Below, in pieces: positions 26,204 to 34,561 of a DNA stretch of 64,000 nucleotides (position 1 is its first letter; each line of letters begins with the position of its first letter). The DNA comes from Paenibacillus lutimineralis (GTDB lineage: Bacteria > Bacillota > Bacilli > Paenibacillales > Paenibacillaceae). The stretch covers positions 533,501 to 597,500 of the forward strand of contig NZ_CP034346.1 of the NCBI RefSeq assembly GCF_003991425.1. The letters are read 5' to 3'. The notes under the pieces were generated by a model, which was not told the DNA's origin, did no database searches, and saw only the letters and a program-made list of their open reading frames with translations. The position numbers and the translations under genes were made by a program.

Positions 26204-26232
26204 TTAAGCCCCGCAGGCTTCTGCGGGGCTTA
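26204..26232. terminator. Bidirectional terminator between LTA synthase-like and small secreted protein genes
   Basis: Perfect 12-bp stem TAAGCCCCGCAG / CTGCGGGGCTTA with a 4-base loop between convergent genes. AT-rich tracts flank both sides but T-runs are short. Confidence 0.75.
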
Positions 26233-26250
26233 ATTAATAGACAGATCAAA

Positions 26251-26685
26251 CTAGAATATATGGTACTTCTTGGCAACGCTTTCGCTTATAATCGCGACAA
26301 GCTCCTGTGATTGCTGCTGATAGGCCTCGATGGAGATATGACCATCGGCCAATCTCTGATCCAGCTGTTCTTGCAGCTGAGATACTTGCAGGCTGATGAC
26401 CGAATCTACATCCTTCTGATTGGATATAGCGATATCGGCAAGAGAGTTGCCTGCCGTCAGTGCTTCGTATAATCCATCTGTATGATCCTCGCTATTAGCT
26501 ATACCTACTGCATGAATAAGTGGGTCACTTTTCTTCTGTTTGGAATTGCTATTATTCTGGTCAGCTTGCTTGACCGGGATAAGCGCCAGCGCTTTGGCTG
26601 CTGCAGCAGTCTGTCCCGATAGACCTGAACCCAATGTAATGAAGCAAGCCATCGTCCCTACTATAACGATTCGTTTTATAATCAT
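26251..26685 (-). CDS. Small secreted helical protein of unknown function
   Basis: A 144-residue protein with a signal peptide (MIIKRIVIVG start, cleavage near TAAAA at about residue 30). A polar linker rich in Asn, Lys and Ser follows, then a helical domain (LYEALTAGNSLADIAISNQK ... LVAIISESVAKK). The 'A-L-x-x-G-x-S-L-A-D-I-A' pattern occurs in many secreted Bacillales proteins of unknown role. GGAGAGG lies about 11 bp before ATG. I cannot name a function. Confidence 0.6.
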   Translation of the reverse strand: MIIKRIVIVGTMACFITLGSGLSGQTAAAAKALALIPVKQADQNNSNSKQKKSDPLIHAVGIANSEDHTDGLYEALTAGNSLADIAISNQKDVDSVISLQVSQLQEQLDQRLADGHISIEAYQQQSQELVAIISESVAKKYHIF

Positions 26686-26875
26686 AGAAATGTAATCCTC
26701 TCCAATCGTACTATATAGAGGTTGACCTTGTACTATGAATAATACGTTGAGGAAGACGGGAAGGTTTCATTTATTATTTTATATTGCAAAAAAGATACAA
26801 TTAGTGCGAAAAATAAGGCCGAATGGTTTCAATGTTGTACCTGCTGTGTTAAATTTTCTTTACAAGGGAAAAAGA

Positions 26876-26904
26876 AGAAACTTTTATGCCTGTTGTTGCG
26901 TTAA
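26876..26904 (+). promoter_or_regulatory. Possible ECF-type promoter of the repeat surface protein gene
   Basis: AGAAAC (26876-26881), a 17-bp spacer and CGTTAA (26899-26904) resemble ECF promoters (TGAAAC, about 16-17 bp, CGTC). The same spacing is seen upstream of the sigma factor gene at 34 kb. Alone it is weak. Confidence 0.3.
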
Positions 26905-26912
26905 ATTAGACG

Positions 26913-26926
26913 ATGATAATTATCAT
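26913..26926. promoter_or_regulatory. Palindrome ATGATAATTATCAT (Fur-family-like)
   Basis: A perfect 14-bp palindrome about 40 bp upstream of the start of the repeat surface protein, just downstream of the possible promoter. Its halves match the TGATAAT core of Fur-family boxes, but the central spacer base of the 7-1-7 box is missing. Confidence 0.3.
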
Positions 26927-26964
26927 GCCAGATTAATCGAAGGGCATGAGGGAGGGTGGAATTT

Positions 26965-29900
26965 TTGAAGAAAATATGGACTATGCTTCTTGCAGCGATA
27001 CTTGTTGTCCCGTTATTGCTGCAGCCAGCGACCGCACAAGCGGCTAAGGCCATCACGATCTATGTGGATGGGGTTCAATTGAAGACCGATGTGCCACCAG
27101 TGATGGTTCAAGGGCGTGTCATGCTGCCGCTTAGAGCAATTTTTGAGGCATTGGATGCAAGAGTGTATTGGAATCAAAAGAGTCAAACCGTTACTGGGAT
27201 TAAGGGAGATACAACGGTAGTTCTTAAGATTAAATCGAAGGTAGCTACGATTAATGACCAGACAGTTACGCTTGATGTACCAGCACAGACATTGAGAGGC
27301 AGAACAATGGTGCCGGTCCGCTTCGTTAGTGAAGCGCTTGGTCAGGATGTGGGCTGGAATTCGAGAGATCAGATCGTAACTATTAAATCTGACACTCCAA
27401 TCAACACCAGTATTTCTCCAGTGAGCTATGTATCAGCTCGAGACATCGGTAATCAAGGGGATGGGCGTGACCTGGAGGTCAGCTTCTCCAAATCGTCTAC
27501 GGAGTCACTCGTTGATCATTACCGGGTTCTGGTAGTGAAGGCTTCAAAAAGCTTCAATCTGGCGTCAGCTCTGAATGTCTCCGCTTCGAATTATACAACG
27601 GTGTCGACTGCAAATTCGGATCGTGCGGTAACCTTATCGCAGAGTTCACGGGATGTAGACGGAGACTATATTAGAAATGATCAGCCTTATGTGGTTTATG
27701 TACTTGCTGTTGGGAAAGGTTCATATTCCAGCGCATTGTCGAGCTCTTCTCCGAAGATTACTCTAACAGATGTGTCTTCGGTTGCAGCGGTAACAAATGT
27801 GAAGATGAGCGATATTAGCGACTTCGGTGATGGACGTGACATCTCAGTCAGCTTCACTCGTCCGCAGAATGACAACAATATTTCGAATTACCGTGTGTTT
27901 ATCGTCAAGACTAAAGATGCTAACAATTTCAGTCTTACTACTGCGAATAATTTATCCAGCAGCTACTATACGACAGTATATAAATCGGGGAGCAACGGCA
28001 GCACGATGACAGGCACTCTGTCTTCCTCGGCACGTGATACCTCCGGCGATTACATTAAGAACGGCGTACCTTATACAGCGTTCGTTCTGTCTGTAAGCAA
28101 CACTAATTCAGCCGTTAATAAGCTATCGTCAGCTTCATCGTCGGTAACACTTAGTCCAAACACAGTGTCTACTCCGGTTATTACTCAAGTCGATGATATT
28201 AGTGACTACGGTGATGGACGCGACCTGCGGATTGGCTTCAACAAAATGTCTGATGAATCTAACATCAGCTCCTACCGGATCTTTGTGGTTAGAGCCAACA
28301 ACTATTCGAACTTCACATTAACGAAGGCGAACAATCTGTCCAGCTCTTATTACACGCAGGTGAACAAGACGGGCTACAACATTACTCAGGTCCTCTCATC
28401 CGGAGCCCGGGATACAGATGGTAATACCATTCAAAATGGGGTCAGCTATCGTATATTCGTTATGGCCGTAGCTAAGAACTCAGGGAATAACGTGTTATCG
28501 TCTGCTTCCAATGCGATTACACTATACAGCAACAATGTAGGTACAGTATCGAATTTGTATGCCAGCGATGTGAATGATTATGGGGACGGTCGTGATCTCT
28601 ATGTTTCTTTCAATAAGGCGGCAGATGAATCTAATATTAGCCATTATCGGATCATGGTCGTACCTACTTCTTATTACAGTAGCTTCAGCTTGTCAGATGC
28701 TAATAATGTATCCAGCTCTTATTACACGCAGGTGAACAAGACAGGGAATTACACTTATGGGCAGGCGCTCACATCATCTACACGGGATGTGCGTGGCAAT
28801 TACATCAGGGAAGGTGTTAGCTACCGCGTCTATGTTCTCTCAGTAGGCTATGGCAACTATTCCGGCAGCAATGCGCTGTCCTCGGCATCGTCTACGATTA
28901 CACTCGGTAAGAACTACAATGTGCAAGCCGTATCGAACCTGACTGTCGCTGATGTGAACGATTATGGAGATGGCCGTGACCTACAGGTAACGTTCACGAA
29001 GCCTTCCGATGAATCCAATGTCAATCAATATCGGATTCTGGTTGTGCCTACTTCTTATTACAGCAGCTTCAGTCTGTCGCAAGCTAATAGCAGCTCTTAT
29101 TACACAATAGAGGGCAGAGGCGGGAACAGGTCGGTAACCCGGACCCTGGATGGGGCCAAGGACGTGCGCGGCAACTACATTACGGAAGGCACCAGCTACC
29201 GTGTCTATGTACTGACTGTAGCAAACGGAAATTCCTCGAACGCTAACGCGTTGTCTTCTGCTTCATCCGTAATTGCGCTTGGTAAAAATAATAAAGCCGT
29301 TCAAGCGGCGAGCAATGTTAGAGCAAGCGATGTAGGTGATTATGGAGATGGCCGAGATTTGCAGGTTTCGTTCACGAAGGCTTCCGATGAATCCAATATA
29401 GGTAATTACCGTATTCTCGTTGTCCCTGCCTCAAAGGCAAATGGCTTTGGTGTAAACGAAGCCATTAAAGCTTCTTATTTTACTGACGTAAATAAAGGTC
29501 TATATAGTTTGAACTTGAGAAATGGTGATAGAGATACGGATGGTAACCTAATTGCCAACGATAAAGAGTATCGTGTTTACGTATTGTCAGTAGGTACGGG
29601 AAGCTCCAAAGGAATGTATAACTTGTCCTCTCCTTCCGATGTTATTAAATTGACTAATCTTGCAAAAGTTGATGAAGTAGGGCAAGTAGTGTTAAATGCT
29701 AAAGGAAGTAAGTATAGTGATATCGAGGTCAGTTTTAAGAAAGTCAAGGATGAGCAGAATGTACAAGAGTATAGAGTGTTTATGATTCCAGAGGGGTGGG
29801 CCGGTACTTTCAATCAACAGAGTGCCGAAAGCATTAAAGATGGCAGCTGGTACTCCATAATTAGACCCAATAATAATGATGTTGTGCAAACCTTGATGAC

Positions 29901-30378
29901 TTCAAAAGATGCCTCTGGGAATCCTATTGTAGTTGGAACCTCGTATGTTGCTAAAGTAATGACCGTAGCTAAGACAGGAGCCAATGCATTGTCAAAACAA
30001 TCTAACGCAGTAACACTCTCGCCAAATCCAGATGATATCACGGTTGAGGCGGCCACAATAACAACTGCGGATGCTGATGCTAACGGCATTACGGTTAAGT
30101 TTAACAAACCAGCTATAGACACAAATATTTCCGAGTATGAAGTATTTGTCGTTAATGATGGCTTAGATCTGACTTTGAACAACTTAAACACGGCTGTTTA
30201 CTCTCAAAAAGTGTCTAAAGATTCGGTGGAAGCTAAGCTTGTGGTGAGTACAGATAAAAAATATAAAATTTACGTGTTATCCAAAGCCAACGGGATCAAT
30301 GCTAAAAAATCCTCATTATCGCAACCATTTATCACAAACGTGGTAACACCAGCCCCATCTCAAGACGCACAATCTTAA
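26965..30378 (+). CDS. Secreted repeat protein: copper amine oxidase N-domain plus eight Fn3-like modules
   Basis: About 1137 residues. A signal peptide covers residues 1-27 (MKKIWTMLLAAIL to AQAA). Residues 28-145 are a copper-amine-oxidase-N domain (VQGRVMLPLRAIFEALDARV, GRTMVPVRFVSEALGQDVGW), a cell-wall-associated fold common in Paenibacillus that is not itself an oxidase. Eight modules of about 115-125 residues follow, six containing an Asp-rich DYGDGRDL loop and a YRILVVP strand. Modules 7 and 8 have lost the GDGRD loop and are encoded by more AT-rich DNA. There is no LPXTG or SLH domain at the C-terminus. The start is TTG 26965, 9 bp after GGAGG; GTG 26956 overlaps that site. Probably a structural or binding surface protein; ligand unknown. 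Confidence 0.78.
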   Translation: MKKIWTMLLAAILVVPLLLQPATAQAAKAITIYVDGVQLKTDVPPVMVQGRVMLPLRAIFEALDARVYWNQKSQTVTGIKGDTTVVLKIKSKVATINDQTVTLDVPAQTLRGRTMVPVRFVSEALGQDVGWNSRDQIVTIKSDTPINTSISPVSYVSARDIGNQGDGRDLEVSFSKSSTESLVDHYRVLVVKASKSFNLASALNVSASNYTTVSTANSDRAVTLSQSSRDVDGDYIRNDQPYVVYVLAVGKGSYSSALSSSSPKITLTDVSSVAAVTNVKMSDISDFGDGRDISVSFTRPQNDNNISNYRVFIVKTKDANNFSLTTANNLSSSYYTTVYKSGSNGSTMTGTLSSSARDTSGDYIKNGVPYTAFVLSVSNTNSAVNKLSSASSSVTLSPNTVSTPVITQVDDISDYGDGRDLRIGFNKMSDESNISSYRIFVVRANNYSNFTLTKANNLSSSYYTQVNKTGYNITQVLSSGARDTDGNTIQNGVSYRIFVMAVAKNSGNNVLSSASNAITLYSNNVGTVSNLYASDVNDYGDGRDLYVSFNKAADESNISHYRIMVVPTSYYSSFSLSDANNVSSSYYTQVNKTGNYTYGQALTSSTRDVRGNYIREGVSYRVYVLSVGYGNYSGSNALSSASSTITLGKNYNVQAVSNLTVADVNDYGDGRDLQVTFTKPSDESNVNQYRILVVPTSYYSSFSLSQANSSSYYTIEGRGGNRSVTRTLDGAKDVRGNYITEGTSYRVYVLTVANGNSSNANALSSASSVIALGKNNKAVQAASNVRASDVGDYGDGRDLQVSFTKASDESNIGNYRILVVPASKANGFGVNEAIKASYFTDVNKGLYSLNLRNGDRDTDGNLIANDKEYRVYVLSVGTGSSKGMYNLSSPSDVIKLTNLAKVDEVGQVVLNAKGSKYSDIEVSFKKVKDEQNVQEYRVFMIPEGWAGTFNQQSAESIKDGSWYSIIRPNNNDVVQTLMTSKDASGNPIVVGTSYVAKVMTVAKTGANALSKQSNAVTLSPNPDDITVEAATITTADADANGITVKFNKPAIDTNISEYEVFVVNDGLDLTLNNLNTAVYSQKVSKDSVEAKLVVSTDKKYKIYVLSKANGINAKKSSLSQPFITNVVTPAPSQDAQS
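27440..29640 (+). repeat. Tandem modules of about 370 bp within the surface-protein gene
   Basis: Six direct repeats are visible from the conserved sequence for D-x-GDGRDL at about 27458, 27827, 28208, 28577, 28961 and 29339. Modules 3-6 are the closest to each other, suggesting recent duplication. Confidence 0.75.
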
Positions 30379-30406
30379 GAGATAGGCTAAAATAAATTCT
30401 CCACAA

Positions 30407-30456
30407 AAGGGACTCCTCAATGGTGCTTCATGGACCATAAGAAGGAGTCCCTTCTT
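30407..30456 (+). terminator. Terminator-like hairpin after the repeat surface protein gene
   Basis: Stem AAGGGACTCCT / AGGAGTCCCTT with an inner ATGGT/ACCAT stem, followed only by CTTGTG. A strong hairpin with a poor T-run. Confidence 0.55.
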
Positions 30457-30591
30457 GTGTGCGCAGCAGAGCACATCCCTGCGACTGCATCCCGGAATAA
30501 ATGGCGTAGACTGGCATAGGGCAATCAAGTAGTTGTACAATAAAGGGACAAGCTTTAATACCAAAATTTAGGATAAGGTGGACGTGGATTC

Positions 30592-31593
30592 ATGAAGAAA
30601 GTCGGTTTAGTAATGCGTAAAATTCAATTTGCGGAGGCGCAGGGTCCCAGGGTATTTGCCGAACGGCTGCGGAGTATCGCTAAAGAGCTGGGAATCGAGA
30701 TCGTCTTTATTTCTCCTGAGCGGCATGTCAGTGGCCACGACTGGATTCCGGGATACGAGCATGAGAAGGGGGATCTGGTCAATTACGATATTGTTCTTGA
30801 TCAGATTTACGCAGAGCGTATCGAGCATGTGATCTATACGGTATCCGGGTTCACCTTCCTGAAGATGTTCCTGAAGAATAGCGTGCTGTTTCCACATAGC
30901 TTTCCTGACCCAGCCCTAACAGGTTATGAGATGATGAAGCCCTTCTATAGCATCGTAGACAAGGCGGTTGTGCAGACAGACTTTCTGAAGCGCCAGCTGG
31001 ATACGGTATTTGGCGTTAGCGACGTGGATGTGATCCCCATCGGCTTCAGTGAGGAATTAGCCCATCGGTATTACGACCCGAATGCTGTCGTGGCTAATCG
31101 CATATTATGGATCGGCCGTGATGAAGAGAATCGTCGCCCGGATCTCGTGCTGGAATATGCCAGACAGAACCCGGACAAAGAGGTTTATATGGTGTTCGGC
31201 GGAATGCGCTACAAGGAAAGTATGAAGAAATACGATATTTCTCACAATGTGAAGCTGAAATTTGCTCTGACTCAGGCGGAAGTATTTGAGCTGATGAACT
31301 CGGCCAAGGTGTACTGGAGCTGTTCTAAATTCGATACGTTTGCGATGCCGTTGACCGAGGCGCTGGCGATGGGGAAGATTGTGGTCAAACCAGAGCACCC
31401 TTGCTATGATCACATTAGCTCGCGGCATGCCTTTGCTGGCAACGAGCAGAACTGGTTTGAGCTGGTTAATATGGCGGCGGCCCTGCCACAACAGACTTCC
31501 GTACATAATCGCGAGTACGCTTTTGGTAAATTTTCATCTACAGTGATGAAGCAAGGATATGAGAATTTTTTTGATCAGTGGTTGAGTAATTAA
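30592..31593 (+). CDS. GT-B fold glycosyltransferase (family 1/4-like)
   Basis: A 333-residue soluble protein. The N-terminal half has GPRVFAERLRSIAKEL and a short acceptor domain. The C-terminal half has the nucleotide-sugar-binding pattern ILWIGRDEENRRPDLVLEYA, then FDTFAMPLTEALAMGKIVV, the E-x7-E-type glycosyltransferase motif. GT4 enzymes are retaining transferases acting on surface or lipid-linked glycans. Its partner and product are unknown. Terminators on both sides make it a single-gene unit. It might glycosylate a surface component such as the large repeat protein upstream, but that is only a guess from position. Confidence 0.7.
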   Translation: MKKVGLVMRKIQFAEAQGPRVFAERLRSIAKELGIEIVFISPERHVSGHDWIPGYEHEKGDLVNYDIVLDQIYAERIEHVIYTVSGFTFLKMFLKNSVLFPHSFPDPALTGYEMMKPFYSIVDKAVVQTDFLKRQLDTVFGVSDVDVIPIGFSEELAHRYYDPNAVVANRILWIGRDEENRRPDLVLEYARQNPDKEVYMVFGGMRYKESMKKYDISHNVKLKFALTQAEVFELMNSAKVYWSCSKFDTFAMPLTEALAMGKIVVKPEHPCYDHISSRHAFAGNEQNWFELVNMAAALPQQTSVHNREYAFGKFSSTVMKQGYENFFDQWLSN

Positions 31594-31709
31594 ATGCAAA
31601 TTATTTGAAGAACAAGCGAAATCATCCGAATTGAGGAAATTGGGAAAAGGTTATTTCATATGTATAGAGTAGCCCTGTTTTTAGGGTATGGGTAGAGATA
31701 CGTAGTAGG

Positions 31710-31750
31710 CACTCTCGGGTTAATCACCCGTAAGAGTGATTCTTATTTTG
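31710..31750 (+). terminator. Terminator of the glycosyltransferase gene
   Basis: Stem CACTCT-CGGGT / ACCCG-(TA)-AGAGTG at 31711-31738, followed by ATTCTTATTTT. Confidence 0.7.
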
Positions 31751-31809
31751 TAAGCGCTATAATTTATAATTTTGGGATGATGAGGTTATGGGCGGGAGGA
31801 GAATGCAGG

Positions 31810-32715
31810 ATGAGTTTGAATCACAGCTTGGGGTACGAAGATGACGCGAAATTGTTAATTGTAAATGCGGATGATTACGGTATGTGTCATTCGGAGAATC
31901 TGGCGGTTCAGCGGCTATTCCAGGAAGGGATTATCTCTTCGTCAACAATTATGATGCCCTGTGGATGGGCAAAGGAAGCTGCGGTCTGGAGCGCGAATCA
32001 TAATGAATATGATGTTGGCGTGCACTTGACCTTCACCAGCGAATGGAGCGGTTATAAATGGGGACCCGTAACAAGGAATGGCGATGTAAGATCACTGGTA
32101 ACGAAGGAAGGGTACTTCCCGACGGACTGTAAAACATTTGAAGAGCAGGCTGAGCCTGAGCAGGTGCGCCTAGAGATCGTCAATCAGATTGAAGCTGCGC
32201 TGGCGATGGGAGTCAATCCGACGCATCTCGATAATCATATGGGCAGCCTATATGGCCTGGCGACTGGCAAGCAGTTCCTGGATGTTGTCTTTGAGATTTG
32301 TGCTTGGTACGGGCTGCCCTTCCGCATGCCAAGAGCGCTGCCCGATATGGAGAAAATACCTCCCGAGGCAATAGAAGTGACGAATCAGGTTACGGCTCTG
32401 GCCGACCGTATGGGCGTCGTTATTCTAGACCATTTGATTGGTCTACCCTTCGGGAAACTGCCGGGGGAGACGTATGATAGCTATAAACAGAGCATGATTG
32501 AAGTGCTGCAGAATTTGCAGCCTGGGGTGTCGGAAATTCTGATTCACCCGGCGATTGCGAGCGAGGAGCTTAAAGCGGTCCATCACGAATGGGAGAAGCG
32601 GCAATGGGATTATGAGCTGTTCCGTGACCAAGAAGTACAGCAGGTGATTGAAGAGCAGGGAATCGTTCGGACCTCATGGAATGCATTGCAGAAGGTACAG
32701 AGACAAGGGAAATAA
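31810..32715 (+). CDS. ChbG/YdjC-family carbohydrate deacetylase
   Basis: About 301 residues of the YdjC/ChbG fold, metal-dependent deacetylases acting on diacetylchitobiose-type oligosaccharides. The metal site is seen as IVNADDYGMCHSEN (Asp-Asp), DVGVHLTFTSEW (His) and NPTHLDNHMG (His-x3-His); IHPAIASEEL lies near the end. The start is ATG 31810, about 9 bp after GGGAGGAG; the in-frame ATG 31777 would place that site inside the coding region. It could deacetylate imported chitin fragments or cell-wall sugars. Monocistronic. Confidence 0.8.
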   Translation: MSLNHSLGYEDDAKLLIVNADDYGMCHSENLAVQRLFQEGIISSSTIMMPCGWAKEAAVWSANHNEYDVGVHLTFTSEWSGYKWGPVTRNGDVRSLVTKEGYFPTDCKTFEEQAEPEQVRLEIVNQIEAALAMGVNPTHLDNHMGSLYGLATGKQFLDVVFEICAWYGLPFRMPRALPDMEKIPPEAIEVTNQVTALADRMGVVILDHLIGLPFGKLPGETYDSYKQSMIEVLQNLQPGVSEILIHPAIASEELKAVHHEWEKRQWDYELFRDQEVQQVIEEQGIVRTSWNALQKVQRQGK

Positions 32716-32728
32716 ATCGGAAAGCAGC

Positions 32729-32778
32729 AGGGGCTGTCCTGTGAGTCGTCAAGACTACATGGGATAGCTCCTTTTTTC
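32729..32778 (+). terminator. Terminator of the ChbG-like gene
   Basis: Stem GGGGCTGTCC / GGGATAGCTCC (with G-U pairs), followed by TTTTTT. Confidence 0.65.
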
Positions 32779-32816
32779 GTGAACACAGTAAATTTTTAGA
32801 GAATCTGATTTACCTA

Positions 32817-32859
32817 TTGCATTATACAGTGTAACTGTATATAGTATAACTATACAGTT
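32817..32859 (+). promoter_or_regulatory. Promoter and PadR-type operator of the PadR/DUF2812 operon
   Basis: -35 TTGCAT (32817-32822), 17-bp spacer, -10 TATAGT (32840-32845). The -10 box lies inside a palindrome with perfect 9-bp arms AACTGTATA / TATACAGTT (32833-32859). A second inverted pair TATACAG / CTGTATA (32823-32841) overlaps it. PadR repressors bind AT-rich palindromes of this kind, so autoregulation is likely. Confidence 0.6.
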
Positions 32860-32900
32860 CAACGATATATAGTTCGACTGAATAAAGGGGGAAACGTAAT

Positions 32901-33233
32901 ATGAAACGGGATAAAAATTTACCGCTGACAGAGACGGTTTATTATATACTGCTGGCTTTGCTTGAGCCGGCCCATGGATATTTAATTATTCAGAAGGTGG
33001 AGGAGTTGAGCGCTGGTCAGGTACATATGGCAGCCGGGACGTTATATGGGGCGGTGGACAATCTGCTGAAGCAGAAGCTGATCCAGCCCGTACGCAGCGA
33101 GGATAGCCGCCGCAAGGTTTATGTTATTACCGAATTGGGGCGTGATATTCTGCTTCAGGATTATGCACGCATGCGCCATATGATTGAGATGACAGGGATG
33201 CTTATGGATCAGGAAAGAGGGGGAGCAATATGA
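32901..33233 (+). CDS. PadR-family transcriptional regulator
   Basis: A 110-residue winged-helix protein: ETVYYILLALLEPAHGYLII (helices 1-2), GTLYGAVDNLLKQKLIQ (recognition helix and wing start), then SEDSRRKVYVITELGRDIL (wing). It belongs to the short PadR subfamily with a C-terminal dimerisation helix. Strong RBS AAGGGGG lies upstream of ATG. Its end overlaps the next gene by 4 bp (ATGA), and such PadR genes are commonly paired with a DUF2812 membrane protein. It probably represses its own operon through the palindromes just upstream; the inducer is unknown. Confidence 0.85.
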   Translation: MKRDKNLPLTETVYYILLALLEPAHGYLIIQKVEELSAGQVHMAAGTLYGAVDNLLKQKLIQPVRSEDSRRKVYVITELGRDILLQDYARMRHMIEMTGMLMDQERGGAI

Positions 33234-33847
33234 AGAAATATAAATTTTTTACCGATTTTGACCGTGAAGAGAAGTGGCTGAACGAGGTGGCTCGTTCAGG
33301 ACATCAGCTCGTGAATAAAGCCTATAGCTATGAATTCGCTGAAGGATCACCCGAGGAGGCAAATTACCGGATTGATTATCGGACCTTCAAGAATAGACAA
33401 GATTTCGAGGATTATCGGATGTTATTCGAGGATAGCGGCTGGAAGCATATCGCTGGGACGAAGAGCTCGGGAGCTCAATATTTCAAGCAAGTGATGGATC
33501 AAGGAGATGAAGATATATTCTCGGACGTAGACTCCAAAGCGGCGCGCTATAAGCGGCTCTCGGAAATGTGGCTGTCGCTGGCTGGCTGCTTCATCCCTTT
33601 GTTCGCGGTATTGATATCCACGGGTGCGATTAACATCACTGCTTTTATTAAGCCTAAGCTTCTCTATTATACGCCAGGACTTTGGGAGATGAGCGGGACG
33701 CATTTCTGGAGAGCATTTCTATTCGAGACACCATTCGCCTTTTTCCGCGGCTTCGGTTGGGTGATTTTACCGATTTTCATTCTGGTGTATGTGATTTTCG
33801 CTTATAAAGCAAAGAAGCAATATGAGAAGACGCAGCAAGGACACTAG
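33230..33847 (+). CDS. DUF2812 membrane protein
   Basis: A 205-residue protein. The N-terminal domain of about 100 residues carries the DUF2812 pattern KKYKFFTDFDREEKWLNEVA, then YRIDYRTFKNRQDFEDYRML and GWKHI. Two membrane helices follow (about residues 115-140 and 170-195), and it ends in a basic tail. It is translationally coupled to the PadR regulator. Function is unknown; the pairing is widespread in Bacilli and suggests an envelope-stress or signalling output under PadR control. Confidence 0.8.
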   Translation: MKKYKFFTDFDREEKWLNEVARSGHQLVNKAYSYEFAEGSPEEANYRIDYRTFKNRQDFEDYRMLFEDSGWKHIAGTKSSGAQYFKQVMDQGDEDIFSDVDSKAARYKRLSEMWLSLAGCFIPLFAVLISTGAINITAFIKPKLLYYTPGLWEMSGTHFWRAFLFETPFAFFRGFGWVILPIFILVYVIFAYKAKKQYEKTQQGH

Positions 33848-33867
33848 AGCTACCTTATAAGAGCAAG

Positions 33868-33912
33868 AGCCTCCCAGAGACCATAATATCGGTCCTATGG
33901 GGGCTTTTTCGC
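33868..33912 (+). terminator. Terminator of the PadR/DUF2812 operon
   Basis: Stem AGCCTCCC / GGGGGCT with an inner GACC/GGTC pair, followed by TTTTT. Confidence 0.7.
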
Positions 33913-33949
33913 CTTTTTCTGCCTGGTACAGAAAAAATGAAAGAAGTTT

Positions 33950-33978
33950 TGAAACTTTTTCTGCCTCTTCTCAGTCTA
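33950..33978 (+). promoter_or_regulatory. ECF-type promoter upstream of the sigma factor gene
   Basis: TGAAAC (33950-33955), 17-bp spacer, AGTCTA (33973-33978), close to the sigma-M/V/X-type consensus (TGAAAC, about 16-17 bp, CGTCTA). It lies about 55-70 bp before the sigma factor start, so positive autoregulation is likely. Confidence 0.5.
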
Positions 33979-34030
33979 ACGAGCACAACAGCAAGCCAAG
34001 CTTGTAACAAGCAAAGGATTTGCGATCCAA

Positions 34031-34561
34031 TTGGGGGTGAACCAACTGAATAAAGAAACAGCACAAATGACGGAGCAACAGTTCAGCGAACGGATCGGAG
34101 CGTGCAAGGAGAAGCTGTACCGCTTTGCCTACTGTTATGTGAAGAATGAGCAGGAGGCGCTAGAGATCGTATCGGAGGCGACCTATAAGGCCTATCTCGC
34201 ATACAGAAGATTAGATAATCCGCAGTATTTCGAGACCTGGATCAGCCGAATTGTCATTAACTGCGCCATGGACCATATGAGAAGACACAAGAAATACACC
34301 TACATGGAAGACAGCGTGGTGGAGTTCTCCGCCAAGGAGGATCCGGTTCCACTGGAGGACAGATGGGATCTTTATGAGGCGCTGGATCGTCTCGAGCCGG
34401 AGGATAAGGCCTTTATTATTTTGAAATATTTCGAAGATCAGCGGTTCAAGGATATGGCCGAAGTTCTGTCGATGCCGGAGAGCACTGTGAAGACGAGACT
34501 CTACCGGATACTGGATAAGCTGAAGAGACAATTAATCAAGGAAGAGGTAGATATGCTATGA
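34031..34561 (+). CDS. ECF RNA polymerase sigma factor
   Basis: About 170 residues. Region 2 includes LYRFAYCYVKNEQEALEIVS and the promoter-melting segment YFETWISRIVINCAMDHMRR. Region 4 includes LEPEDKAFIILKYFEDQRFK and the -35-binding helix MPESTVKTRLYRILDKLKRQ. The start is uncertain: GGGGGTGA (34033-34040) sits 5 bp before an in-frame CTG (34046), TTG 34031 has only AAAGGA at 12-13 bp, and ATG 34067 has no ribosome binding site. I list the longest form. The stop overlaps the next gene (ATGA), which looks like its anti-sigma factor. Confidence 0.85.
   Translation: MGVNQLNKETAQMTEQQFSERIGACKEKLYRFAYCYVKNEQEALEIVSEATYKAYLAYRRLDNPQYFETWISRIVINCAMDHMRRHKKYTYMEDSVVEFSAKEDPVPLEDRWDLYEALDRLEPEDKAFIILKYFEDQRFKDMAEVLSMPESTVKTRLYRILDKLKRQLIKEEVDML

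Noticed and set aside
26735..26968. 77-residue open frame upstream of the repeat surface protein
   Set aside because: No ribosome binding site, no recognisable domain, and it covers the probable promoter and palindrome.
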